Of a DNA stretch of 64,000 bases, positions 49,862 through 57,058 are shown piece by piece; positions within the stretch are counted from its first letter, which is position 1; every line of letters begins with the position of its first letter. The notes under the pieces are model-generated. The model was not told the DNA's origin. It saw nothing but the letters and a program-made list of their open reading frames with translations, and did no database searches. Source of the stretch: an uncultured Lachnospiraceae bacterium (lineage in GTDB: Bacteria > Bacillota > Clostridia > Lachnospirales > Lachnospiraceae); contig CANQNN010000008.1 of assembly GCA_947625205.1 (NCBI GenBank), positions 32,890 to 96,889 of the forward strand. The letters are read 5' to 3'. Made by a program: the position numbers and the translations under genes.

Positions 49862-50608
49862 TCACGGGTCCCGCAGCCGGAAGCCGATACCCCATACCGC
49901 CTCGATATGGTCCTGCCCCGTTGCCTCACGCAGCTTTCCGCGCAAATGACTGATATGTACTTTCAACGAGCTTTCCGTACAGTCCGGCGTATCCACGCCG
50001 ATATGATCCAGAAGGGCGGAGCGGGATACTACCTGATTCCGGTTCAATAACAATAATTTTAAAATTGCATATTCCGTCCGGGTAAGCCGAATCTCCTTAT
50101 CCGCTGCAAAGCACTGGCCCGAAGCGGCATTTAGCATAATTGGGCCATACTTTAACTGTGATTTAATTTCTCCGCTAGCGCTGTCTGATGCGGCATTCCC
50201 GATAGATGTGCAATCTCCCGCACCCCGGTCATTGTCCGCCTGCCCTGTCTGCCGCTCCTTTCTCATACGAAGCTGCACCGCGATCCGCGCCATCAGTTCT
50301 TTACCGGAAAAAGGCTTCGTCACATAGTCTGCGGCGCCGTTAAGAAGCAGCTGCACCTTGTCGTCCACGCCGGCTTTGGCGCTCATCACGATAACAGGGA
50401 CATCCTTCAAATACGGTAACACATCCTCACCGCCAAGCCCCGGTAACATCAAATCAAGAAGCACCAGATCCGGCTTATTTTCACGCAAAAGAAGCAGTGC
50501 TTCTGTGCCGGAATAGGCACGAAGCACCGCATATCCTTCTTGTGTAAGCATCTCTTCCAGCATATCTCCTATGCTGGCATCATCATCTACGATTAGAATC
50601 CTTTCCAT
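49862..50608 (-). CDS. OmpR-family response regulator
   Basis: 248 residues. Receiver domain with acidic pocket ILIVDDDASIGDML, phosphorylated Asp in DLVLLDLMLPGLGG, and the conserved Thr/Ser and Lys in VIVMSAKAG and YVTKPFSGKEL. A long linker (about 122-150) leads to a winged-helix DNA-binding domain (LTRTEYAILKLLLLNRNQVV; VHISHLRGKLREA; WGIGFRLRDP). The ATG directly follows the stop of the coiled-coil gene. It forms a two-component pair with the kinase three genes downstream. Confidence 0.95.
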   Translation of the reverse strand: MERILIVDDDASIGDMLEEMLTQEGYAVLRAYSGTEALLLLRENKPDLVLLDLMLPGLGGEDVLPYLKDVPVIVMSAKAGVDDKVQLLLNGAADYVTKPFSGKELMARIAVQLRMRKERQTGQADNDRGAGDCTSIGNAASDSASGEIKSQLKYGPIMLNAASGQCFAADKEIRLTRTEYAILKLLLLNRNQVVSRSALLDHIGVDTPDCTESSLKVHISHLRGKLREATGQDHIEAVWGIGFRLRDP

Positions 50609-51211
50609 CTATTCCTCCGGGACAGATACGCCCGCCAGTGTCTCATCAACACTCACAATGCCGGGCCCTTCGCCTGCTGCCGTGGCATTCTCCGCAACCT
50701 CCTGCGGATCATCATACTCTTTCTTTTCCTCGTCTTTCCAGAGCGAATCGTATTCTTCCCTTTCCTCTTTCATGCGCTTAGCCATCTCTCCAACAGCCTT
50801 AGCCATCTGATACAGCTCATTGTCGAAATCCATCAGTTTCTTCTCATCTGCCTGCGGAACGGTTGCACCCTTCATGATACGGCGGGCAACTTCCATGATC
50901 TTGCCCAGATCCTCCGCATACTCCTTGTATGCATCCGCCTGCTGCTGTGACGACACCGCATTGCACTGTGCACAATACTGCTCTGTCAAATCGTCCAGAT
51001 AATCCTGATACTCTTTCTGCTTGTCATTAAGCGCTCCGATAGACAGCTCCAGCACCGCCGCCTCTTTACTGAACGCAGACTTCTCCACTTCATCCTCTGT
51101 CTTTTCGATATCGGATCGTAAGGATGTAAGCTGCTTTGATAACGCCTGTTTTTGTTGCTGATACGCCCTGACCTGCTCTCTGTAGATCTGCTGCGCTTCA
51201 CCGATCTTCAT
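50609..51211 (-). CDS. Coiled-coil protein of unknown function
   Basis: 200 residues, mostly charged helix: IYREQVRAYQQQKQALSKQL and LRSDIEKTEDEVEKSAFSKE form an N-terminal coiled coil, and DDLTEQYCAQCNAVSSQQQA is a central segment with two cysteines. The last 45 residues are acidic and low-complexity. No membrane segment or known motif. It is fused without a gap to the response regulator gene, so it is the first gene of that operon, but its role is unknown. Confidence 0.7.
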   Translation of the reverse strand: MKIGEAQQIYREQVRAYQQQKQALSKQLTSLRSDIEKTEDEVEKSAFSKEAAVLELSIGALNDKQKEYQDYLDDLTEQYCAQCNAVSSQQQADAYKEYAEDLGKIMEVARRIMKGATVPQADEKKLMDFDNELYQMAKAVGEMAKRMKEEREEYDSLWKDEEKKEYDDPQEVAENATAAGEGPGIVSVDETLAGVSVPEE

Positions 51212-51643
51212 AACATATCACCATCCATGTGTTTGGGCGGCTGCACCTCTCCAAAACGGTTGCCGCCAGGCTTTCCGGAAAACCGAAACGGTCCCCCGCA
51301 TACTTCCGTGTATCAATATGTATATCGGCCGATTTACCTGCAAAATTAAGGCAATATGACAGTATAATATGAAGATAAGGCAGCGTGTATGCCGGACTGA
51401 CAGGGTCTGCCAAAACCGATGTTTGCCTGCTGTACCTGCCATATGCAGCAGTCCGGTCAAACGCCGCTCTCATGATCCAGATGATTATTGTCACGATAAA
51501 CCATGCACGCTTTCTATGTTTTTTTGTTGAATTTTCCACCTATATGTGATACATTAAGTCACAAAAGCAGAGGGTAAAGCCGCCTTTGGCTCTACGGCTT
51601 TCCCATATAGACAATATTTCATTAAAAAGGCTTGGTGATTGGT
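51212..51643. other. Intergenic stretch with one hairpin
   Basis: About 430 bp. A GTG-initiated minus-strand frame (51198-51539) has a hydrophobic start but a non-protein-like remainder and is not accepted. At about 51573-51605 (plus strand) an imperfect hairpin GGTAAAGCCG ... CGGCTTTCC lies before the small membrane protein at 51644. Confidence 0.5.
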
Positions 51644-51985
51644 ATGAATGCTGGAATAATAATGGGTTTGGTTGTTATATCGATTGTAGCTGGAATTATG
51701 ATTATTATTGGCATTTCTCAGATGAGCAAAAAAGATAATCCAGTAGGGTTTTATAATGTTATAGATCCGCCTAAGAAAGAAGAAATATCTGATGTAATAC
51801 AATGGAATAAGAAACATGGAATAATTTGGATCGTCTATGGAATATGTATAGAATTTGGTTTCTGGTTAGGATATGTTATGCCTGTTGAAGTGTTAGAAAT
51901 GGTATTTATGATGGGAGGAGTTATCATTCCATTGCCATTTATGGTTATAAGGCATCGCAAGTTAGAAAAAGAGTATAAAACTTAA
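51644..51985 (+). CDS. Small membrane protein of unknown function
   Basis: 113 residues with about three membrane helices (GIIMGLVVISIVAGIMIIIG; GIIWIVYGICIEFGFWLGYV; VFMMGGVIIPLPFMVIRH). Between them lies NPVGFYNVIDPPKKEEISDV followed by WNKKH, a pattern I associate with a conserved clostridial family of unknown role. ATG 51644 is preferred to TTG 51632. Confidence 0.7.
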   Translation: MNAGIIMGLVVISIVAGIMIIIGISQMSKKDNPVGFYNVIDPPKKEEISDVIQWNKKHGIIWIVYGICIEFGFWLGYVMPVEVLEMVFMMGGVIIPLPFMVIRHRKLEKEYKT

Positions 51986-52190
51986 TTCATATCCTCCGCT
52001 TCACTTCCATATCTCCGTTCGTAATTTCTTCCCTGCTCGGACTCGAAAATAGCTTGATCAATATGATTTATTTTTGAGGGAAATTTTATCCCCGTCAGAA
52101 ATATCGAATTCTTATTTCGAGAAATATGATATATAGCACATTTCGTTTGATAGTTCGACATAAGTATATCATGTTTGCCGCAGCACACAC

Positions 52191-52219
52191 TTGTAACATT
52201 TTGGGGGATATTATATAAT
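52191..52219 (+). promoter_or_regulatory. Promoter of the SH3 lipoprotein
   Basis: TTGTAA and TATAAT with a 17 bp spacer, 40 bp upstream of the start at 52259. Confidence 0.75.
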
Positions 52220-52258
52220 TAAGCCGAAATTTCATTATAAATACGGAGGAAAATATAA

Positions 52259-53002
52259 ATGTACATAAAGAATATTGCCGCGCCAGCCGTAGCAATAGCG
52301 ATCATGGCAGCCGGACTGCACGGCTGCGGCACAGCACCGCAGGAGACGGAGCTTGAACAGCCTGCCGATCAGACAGACAGTATAGAAAGTGAAAGTGAAA
52401 CCGACACAGAAGATACCGCTGATACTGCGGCAGAACAGCCGGCAGAGGAAGACACTTCTGCCGAAGAAGAGAATACTGAGGTAGAACAGCCAGAGGAAAC
52501 GACTCCCGAGGAAGCGCCGAAGACCGTGTCGGAAAATACCGCAGCCGAATCGGAACCTGAATTTGAGATCGAGCCTATGGATGAGACGACCATGTATGCA
52601 ACACAAACTTGTAACGTGCGCAGCGGTCCCTCAACTGATTACGATGCAGTAGCGCAGCTGACCACAAATCAGGAAGTTACAGTCAATGGTAAAGTAACAG
52701 CGGACAATGGTAAGCTCTGGTATGTCATAAAGACAGATGATAATAGCACACAGATGGTTAGTGGCAGTTTATTATCTGACTCAAAAGTAAGCACCAGCAG
52801 CAACAAAGATACAAGCACAAGCAGTCAGAGTGGCTCCACAGCCACGGGTGGTTCCACGACACAGGCACCAAGTGATTGTGCAGAGTCAGATTGCAGTATA
52901 TATGATTACAATTTCTGTGACTTTTCAGATTGTGAAGGTTGGACAGATTGTGCTCCAGTTAGTGATTGTGGACATTATTGTGATGGCATAACAGCCGAAT
53001 AA
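52259..53002 (+). CDS. SH3-domain lipoprotein with cysteine-rich C-terminus
   Basis: 247 residues. A lipoprotein signal ends in LHGC, making Cys23 the lipidated residue. A long Glu/Thr/Ala-rich spacer (about 25-115) would carry the domain through the wall. A bacterial SH3 domain follows (YATQTCNVRSGPSTDYDAVA), then a Ser/Thr-rich linker and a tail of about 42 residues with seven cysteines, five of them in D-C pairs (DCAESDC, FCDFSDCEGWTDC, SDCGHYC). SH3 domains of this type bind peptidoglycan. The tail is unusual and could be a metal-binding, disulfide-linked or modified segment. A strong promoter and GGAGG precede it. Confidence 0.75.
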   Translation: MYIKNIAAPAVAIAIMAAGLHGCGTAPQETELEQPADQTDSIESESETDTEDTADTAAEQPAEEDTSAEEENTEVEQPEETTPEEAPKTVSENTAAESEPEFEIEPMDETTMYATQTCNVRSGPSTDYDAVAQLTTNQEVTVNGKVTADNGKLWYVIKTDDNSTQMVSGSLLSDSKVSTSSNKDTSTSSQSGSTATGGSTTQAPSDCAESDCSIYDYNFCDFSDCEGWTDCAPVSDCGHYCDGITAE

Positions 53003-53049
53003 AAACACTTGCAGTAATCTAAATATTATGTTACATTAAACATAAAGAA

Positions 53050-53162
53050 GGGCATCTGCGGTAACAGATGCCCAACGGACTACCGATAGACGGTTAGCCC
53101 GATTCAAATGATTATGACAAAAATAGTCGCCTCACTTTAGCGGAACAGGGCGGCTATTTTTG
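53050..53162. repeat. Hairpins at the 3' side of the small peptide gene
   Basis: GGGCATCTG CGGTAA CAGATGCCC (53050-53073) is a perfect hairpin. AAAAATAGTCGCC (from 53119) and GGCGGCTATTTTT (to 53162) form a terminator-like stem covering the end of the peptide gene. Between them GGACTACCGATAGACGGTTAGCCC (53077-53100) is repeated in inverse orientation at 53379-53406. Confidence 0.65.
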
Positions 53163-53252
53163 TGTCTTATTACTATCTTTGCCAAAAGAGTATCCGATTC
53201 CAAAGCAGGTCAAGCCGAAGCTCAGCACCGCAATCATTCCGAAAATATCCAT
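53154..53252 (-). CDS. Small hydrophobic peptide, possible type I toxin
   Basis: 32 residues: MDIFGMIAVLSFGLTCFGIG followed by YSFGKDSNKTQK. One membrane helix and a short basic tail is the layout of TxpA/Fst-like and holin-like type I toxins. AAAGGAGG lies ten bases upstream. The stop is within a strong terminator-like stem, and related sequence lies in inverse orientation on either side of the gene, as expected of a locus with a counter-transcribed RNA. Too short for usual gene callers. Toxicity is inference. Confidence 0.6.
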   Translation of the reverse strand: MDIFGMIAVLSFGLTCFGIGYSFGKDSNKTQK

Positions 53253-53301
53253 ATGGCTCAGCCCTCCTTTCTTAGATTCTCTTGCGAGTTTCTATGTAAT
53301 C

Positions 53302-53406
53302 GGAGGGGCGCACTGCGTCCGGTGGACGCAGGTTTTGCGCCGACCGAAACGTAGTGCAGAACACAGTCCCTCCGGAGAGGGCTAACCGCCTACCGTCTTG
53401 TAGTCC
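53302..53406. repeat. Structured inverted-repeat element
   Basis: An outer stem GGAGGG/CCCTCC encloses a perfect hairpin CTGCGTCC-GGT-GGACGCAG, itself flanked by GCGCA/TGCGC, followed by GGGCTAACCGCCTACCGTC (from 53379) and TAGTCC. The last part is an inverse copy of 53077-53100. It lies upstream of the small peptide gene and of the radical SAM gene. The rest of the gap to 53539 is AT-rich with a TATAAT-like sequence about 30 bp before the maturase. Confidence 0.6.
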
Positions 53407-53539
53407 TAAAATAATATTAACATAATTTTGAAGATTGTCAAACGGAAATGAATCAATCGCCTCAATGCGATACTGATGATAAAGTGTCTCTATTATTGCT
53501 ATAAAAATATATAATATAATAATTACAGAGGATAAACAC

Positions 53540-54805
53540 ATGGAAACATTATACAAATACAGTCAATTCAATATCATAGCGAAAGAAACTGATGATAAGC
53601 TTCTGCTCTATAATACCTACTCGCTGCATTATCGCTGGCTGAACAAGTTTGATTTTGATGATATACATAATAAAAAGAATATCAGTACAGGTGACGTGCC
53701 AATTTATCTTGCCGAGGAAGGCTTTATTGTGCCAACATCTTTAGATGAAATTCAGCGCCTGAAGGATGATGTAAAAGAGAACCATAAAAAAGCGGATTTC
53801 ATGTTTTTATCAATCTTTACGACACTGGCATGTAATTACAGATGCAGCTATTGCTTTGAACAGGCGCACTTGTGTCAGACAGAACACATGACGAAAGAAA
53901 CGGCAGATGAAATGATTGCCTTTATCAAAAGAAGGTATGCAGAGCATTCCTTTACAAGACCTCTCAAAATCAAATGGTTTGGCGGAGAGCCTCTGCTGAA
54001 TATGGAAATCATAAGATACATTTCAAAAGAATTAAACAACAATCATATAAAATTCAGTGCAAAGATGTATACGAATGGAAGGCTGCTGACAAAAGAAACT
54101 GCACTGGAATTAAAAGACCTCGGCGTAACAGATGAAGTGGTTATCCCCATAGATGGACTGGCGCCAACCTATGCAAAGTTAAAAGGCTGTACAGAAGATG
54201 ATTTTTATAAGACGATACAGAACATTAAGGATTGTGAAGATATATTGAAGATTGTACTTCACATCAATGTATCGGAGACAAGCAAAAACGATGTGGAAGC
54301 ATTACTTCATTTCATACGCAGCGAATGTCAGATTAGATCTTATATACAGATCGTGAGTATAGCGCCGCAAAATACAGATGAGATCAGAGAGGATAACCAT
54401 ATTGCATATGACGACTTTCAAAAGGCGTCAGGAATATTGCAGAATAGGCAGACAGCGATCAAAAGGTCATTCGGCTGTGAGGCACGTCACCCTGATTATT
54501 ATGTGATAGGCACAAAGGGAGAGCTTTATATCTGTGAACATTTAATAGGTCAAAAAGAATATATAGTTGGAAACATCAAGGACAGGTCAGAAAGGATTGA
54601 CAGGACAGGTACGATCTGGGATACCGACAGGATCATTGACGATTGTGACTCCTGCCCGATACTTCCACTATGTTTAGGAAACTGTACCGCGGAACGATAT
54701 TTAGATCACATAGACTGTGAGCGGGAAAAGCGCACACAGGTTGTAGTAAACAAACTGCTGAAACTGGCAACAGGAACAGAACTAAAACAGCCTGTTCATA
54801 TTTGA
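53540..54805 (+). CDS. Radical SAM/SPASM peptide-maturase-like enzyme
   Basis: 421 residues. An N-terminal region of about 85 residues (LYKYSQFNIIAKETDDKLLL) may bind a leader peptide. The radical SAM cluster motif C-x3-C-x2-C is TLACNYRCSYCFEQ, followed by IKWFGGEPLLN. The C-terminal SPASM region has GCEARHPDYYVIGTKGELYI, then CEH, and SCPILPLCLGNC, which would hold auxiliary iron-sulfur clusters. This architecture is that of enzymes forming thioether or other links in ribosomal peptides, or of sulfatase maturases; no sulfatase gene is near. No clear precursor peptide lies next to it; the cysteine-rich lipoprotein upstream is a candidate partner. Confidence 0.88.
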   Translation: METLYKYSQFNIIAKETDDKLLLYNTYSLHYRWLNKFDFDDIHNKKNISTGDVPIYLAEEGFIVPTSLDEIQRLKDDVKENHKKADFMFLSIFTTLACNYRCSYCFEQAHLCQTEHMTKETADEMIAFIKRRYAEHSFTRPLKIKWFGGEPLLNMEIIRYISKELNNNHIKFSAKMYTNGRLLTKETALELKDLGVTDEVVIPIDGLAPTYAKLKGCTEDDFYKTIQNIKDCEDILKIVLHINVSETSKNDVEALLHFIRSECQIRSYIQIVSIAPQNTDEIREDNHIAYDDFQKASGILQNRQTAIKRSFGCEARHPDYYVIGTKGELYICEHLIGQKEYIVGNIKDRSERIDRTGTIWDTDRIIDDCDSCPILPLCLGNCTAERYLDHIDCEREKRTQVVVNKLLKLATGTELKQPVHI

Positions 54806-54846
54806 TTATAAAGATGCTTCTCTTCATCCGGTTTATCAATAAGCAC

Positions 54847-54955
54847 AATATTCTGCCCCATGCGCAGACAGCCGCAGGCGTCCGAGCGCGCGGAATGAGC
54901 GCCGGAGAATCCGCAAAACGGACGCCGTCAACGGCTATGCGCTACGGGCAATATT
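54847..54955. repeat. Long nested palindrome after the radical SAM gene
   Basis: Outer arms AATATT-GCCC-ATGCGCA-AGCCG (left, interrupted) and CGGCTATGCGC-GGGCAATATT (right), middle arms GGCGTCCG (54877-54884) and CGGACGCC (54919-54926), and an inner GCGGA/TCCGC hairpin. About 109 bp. It lies between convergent genes (maturase and deacetylase) and may terminate both, but the layering is greater than needed for a terminator. Confidence 0.7.
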
Positions 54956-54962
54956 CTCCTTC

Positions 54963-56045
54963 CTAATCTCCTATCTGCCTTCCTTCATGATCCAGATGAT
55001 AATTGTCCCGATAGATCAGCTCCGAAATCGGCACGATCTGATATCCTTTTTCCTCCAGCGTTGTGATCAGCGTATCTAAGGCATCCGCCGTGTACTTCGC
55101 ACCGTTATGGCACAGGATGATACTGCCGTTGCCGAGATGCTTGTGCTCCGTGACCGTCTTAATGATGGAATCCACGCCATAATCCTTCCAGTCGAGAGAG
55201 TCCACATCCCACTGAATCGGATAGTAGCCGCACTCCTTCGCCACTTTTATGACATTATTGTCGTAATCGCCGTAAGGCGGACGGAACAGGAACATTTCGT
55301 ATCCTGTCAGCTCCTGCACCTTTGTATGTACATCCATCAGCTCCGACCGCTTTTCTTCATCGGAGATCTGGCTCATATTTTTATGATTTTCGCTGTGGTT
55401 GCCAAGATCATGCCCGTCTGCCAGGATCCTTTTCACATCGTCCGGATAGGATTCTACCCACCCTCCTGTCATAAAAAAAGTAACTTTCACATTGTGCTTC
55501 TTCAAAATATCCAGGATCTTCTGCGTGTCCTCATTTCCCCATGCCGCGTCAAAGCTTAAAGCGACTTTCTTTTCATCGGTCTGTACGCAGTAGATCGGCA
55601 GTTCCCGCCCGTTCACGGTGTTGCTGACCGTAATGGAATCCGGCAGCATCCGTCCCACGCCCTGGAGCAATGCGACAGTCGCCAAAGCAAACGCCGCCGA
55701 TTTTGCCACTTGCAGCATAACCGTCTGTACAAAATTTTTTCTTTTGACATCCTCTTTAGTCTGACCGCCTGTGTGAACGCTGCCGCCGCAATATTGTCCC
55801 CGGTATTCCGATTCCTGAATCGGTTGTGTCTCATTGAGCCGCGTCTTATGCCATTGCTCACCGTATCTTATCCCTTCACTTTCCCGTCCGCCGTCTTTAT
55901 GCCTCTGTGCGGACCAGGCTTTCACTTCTTCCGGATCGGGCCACACGCCCTGGTTACTGGCATTGGCATCTCTTTGAACCTTCCCTTCCAGTTCATGCAA
56001 TGCCAGCCTGATTTTATCATTCCATGACATTTTGTATTTACGCAT
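54963..56045 (-). CDS. Polysaccharide deacetylase, PdaB/NodB type
   Basis: 360 residues: a cytoplasmic N-terminus of about 115 residues, one membrane helix (VAKSAAFALATVALLQGVG) and an outer NodB domain. The catalytic Asp is in KVALSFDAAWGNEDT, the zinc histidines in GHDLGNHSENHKNMSQ, and MFLFRPPYGDYDNNV and GSIILCHNG are further conserved motifs. It would remove acetyl groups from peptidoglycan or another surface glycan. Start 56045 is preferred over 56060. The long soluble N-terminus is unusual for this family. Confidence 0.88.
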   Translation of the reverse strand: MRKYKMSWNDKIRLALHELEGKVQRDANASNQGVWPDPEEVKAWSAQRHKDGGRESEGIRYGEQWHKTRLNETQPIQESEYRGQYCGGSVHTGGQTKEDVKRKNFVQTVMLQVAKSAAFALATVALLQGVGRMLPDSITVSNTVNGRELPIYCVQTDEKKVALSFDAAWGNEDTQKILDILKKHNVKVTFFMTGGWVESYPDDVKRILADGHDLGNHSENHKNMSQISDEEKRSELMDVHTKVQELTGYEMFLFRPPYGDYDNNVIKVAKECGYYPIQWDVDSLDWKDYGVDSIIKTVTEHKHLGNGSIILCHNGAKYTADALDTLITTLEEKGYQIVPISELIYRDNYHLDHEGRQIGD

Positions 56046-56110
56046 AACAATACCCTGCATATAGTTGTTATTAAAGTATATGCAGGGTAATTTGCATCTT
56101 GCGATAAATT

Positions 56111-56593
56111 TTATTTGTTTTTCTTCATACGCTCCAGTTCGTCCTCTATGGCATCCACCCTGGCTCTTGTCTGCTCGATCCGTGCGTCCTCCGGCGGCTG
56201 CTCCTTAGCCGCATGCCGTCTGTTTCCGAAAAGGATCCGGGCAAGCAGTCCCGCCCCGCCGAATATCAGCACCAGGATCAGCGCCCATTCATATAATGTG
56301 ATCCGCGTCAGGTGAATATTAGTCGTCATAATGACGGCCAGGATAATGATCAGTATTCCTGCTGCCGTAAACGCCTTGGACGCAAAGCTTCCTTCCGAAG
56401 CAAACATCCACACCACGCCTATGATAAACGGGATCATGATAAGCCCGTTGCTCATGTACATCCCGCCGATTCTAAATCCCATCCCGAACAGTCCCGAGGT
56501 CACAGTGACTTTCTGTGCAAAAATAAACAATCCGGCAATAAGCATCGCAAGCCCTGCCAGGAACTGCAGCAATTCGTTTTTGGCCCTTTTCAT
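56111..56593 (-). CDS. Membrane protein with C-terminal coiled coil
   Basis: 160 residues with about four membrane segments (FLAGLAMLIAGLFIFAQKV; GLIMIPFIIGVVWMFA; AAGILIIILAVIMTT; YEWALILVLIFGGAGLLARI) and a charged C-terminal helix (ARIEQTRARVDAIEDELERM). Function unknown. ATG 56593 is preferred because GAGG lies five bases upstream; GTG 56599 is in frame. Confidence 0.7.
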   Translation of the reverse strand: MKRAKNELLQFLAGLAMLIAGLFIFAQKVTVTSGLFGMGFRIGGMYMSNGLIMIPFIIGVVWMFASEGSFASKAFTAAGILIIILAVIMTTNIHLTRITLYEWALILVLIFGGAGLLARILFGNRRHAAKEQPPEDARIEQTRARVDAIEDELERMKKNK

Positions 56594-56628
56594 TTTCACC
56601 TCATTCTGGAGCGTTTTCGCGACAGGGC

Positions 56629-56721
56629 GACGCGAATCTCAAATTCGCGTCTGCCATCAGGGGAATTTGTGACACTCCGGCACAAATTCCCGTGTGAGAA
56701 ATCAGCACATCCGTGTGATTT
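56629..56721. repeat. Array of three hairpins; contains dispersed repeat copy B
   Basis: Three hairpins nearly abut: GACGCGAATC TCA-type stem to GATTCGCGTC equivalent (56629-56651), GGGAATTTGTG ... CACAAATTCCC (56661-56691) and AAATCA-CAC ... GTG-TGATTT (56699-56721). Bases 56641-56660 are identical to 27856-27875. It lies upstream of the membrane-protein gene. The layout is like that of the array at 45803. Confidence 0.7.
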
Positions 56722-57058
56722 TTACGCCCCGCACATGATTATATCTATGTAAAAAAGTATAGCTGATTTTTCCCTTTCTGTAAATCCGCAAATCTGCCGC
56801 TTTAAAATATTATGGTATTTTAATATTGTGTTGCTTTAAAATATTACAGGCAGTGTCACGAACATGGTAAAAAATGTATTAAAAAATCTAAAATATTCAA
56901 TTTTCCTCTTTACAAATCAGTTAAAATACCGAAATAATATATGTAGAATATCTATGTCTATATGGCGCCATATGCCGATACGCAACTTTATGAAGACATA
57001 CTGACACAATACATAAGACACGGAAGTCGTAATTTATAAGAACATGGAGGGAAAGAAA
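56722..57058. other. AT-rich upstream region of the FliD-like gene
   Basis: No gene. It contains two direct copies of GCTTTAAAATATTA (about 56799 and 56831) and a perfect 14 bp palindrome ATATGGCGCCATAT at 56960-56973, directly followed by GCCGATAC, which resembles a sigma-D (flagellar sigma) -10 box but lacks a clear TAAA partner at the right distance. Probably the promoter and control region of the next gene. Confidence 0.5.

Noticed and set aside
51198..51539. Minus-strand GTG frame of 113 codons with a hydrophobic N-terminus
   Set aside because: Only the first 25 residues look protein-like; the rest is arbitrary, and it runs into the coiled-coil gene in another frame.
53160..53385. Plus-strand frames between the lipoprotein and the maturase as peptide precursors
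   Set aside because: They are antisense to the small hydrophobic peptide and run through the structured repeat; no start signal fits.
54806..54962. Small plus-strand ORF as a precursor peptide for the radical SAM enzyme
   Set aside because: The frame has no cysteines, no leader-like motif and no ribosome-binding site, and it coincides with the nested palindrome.
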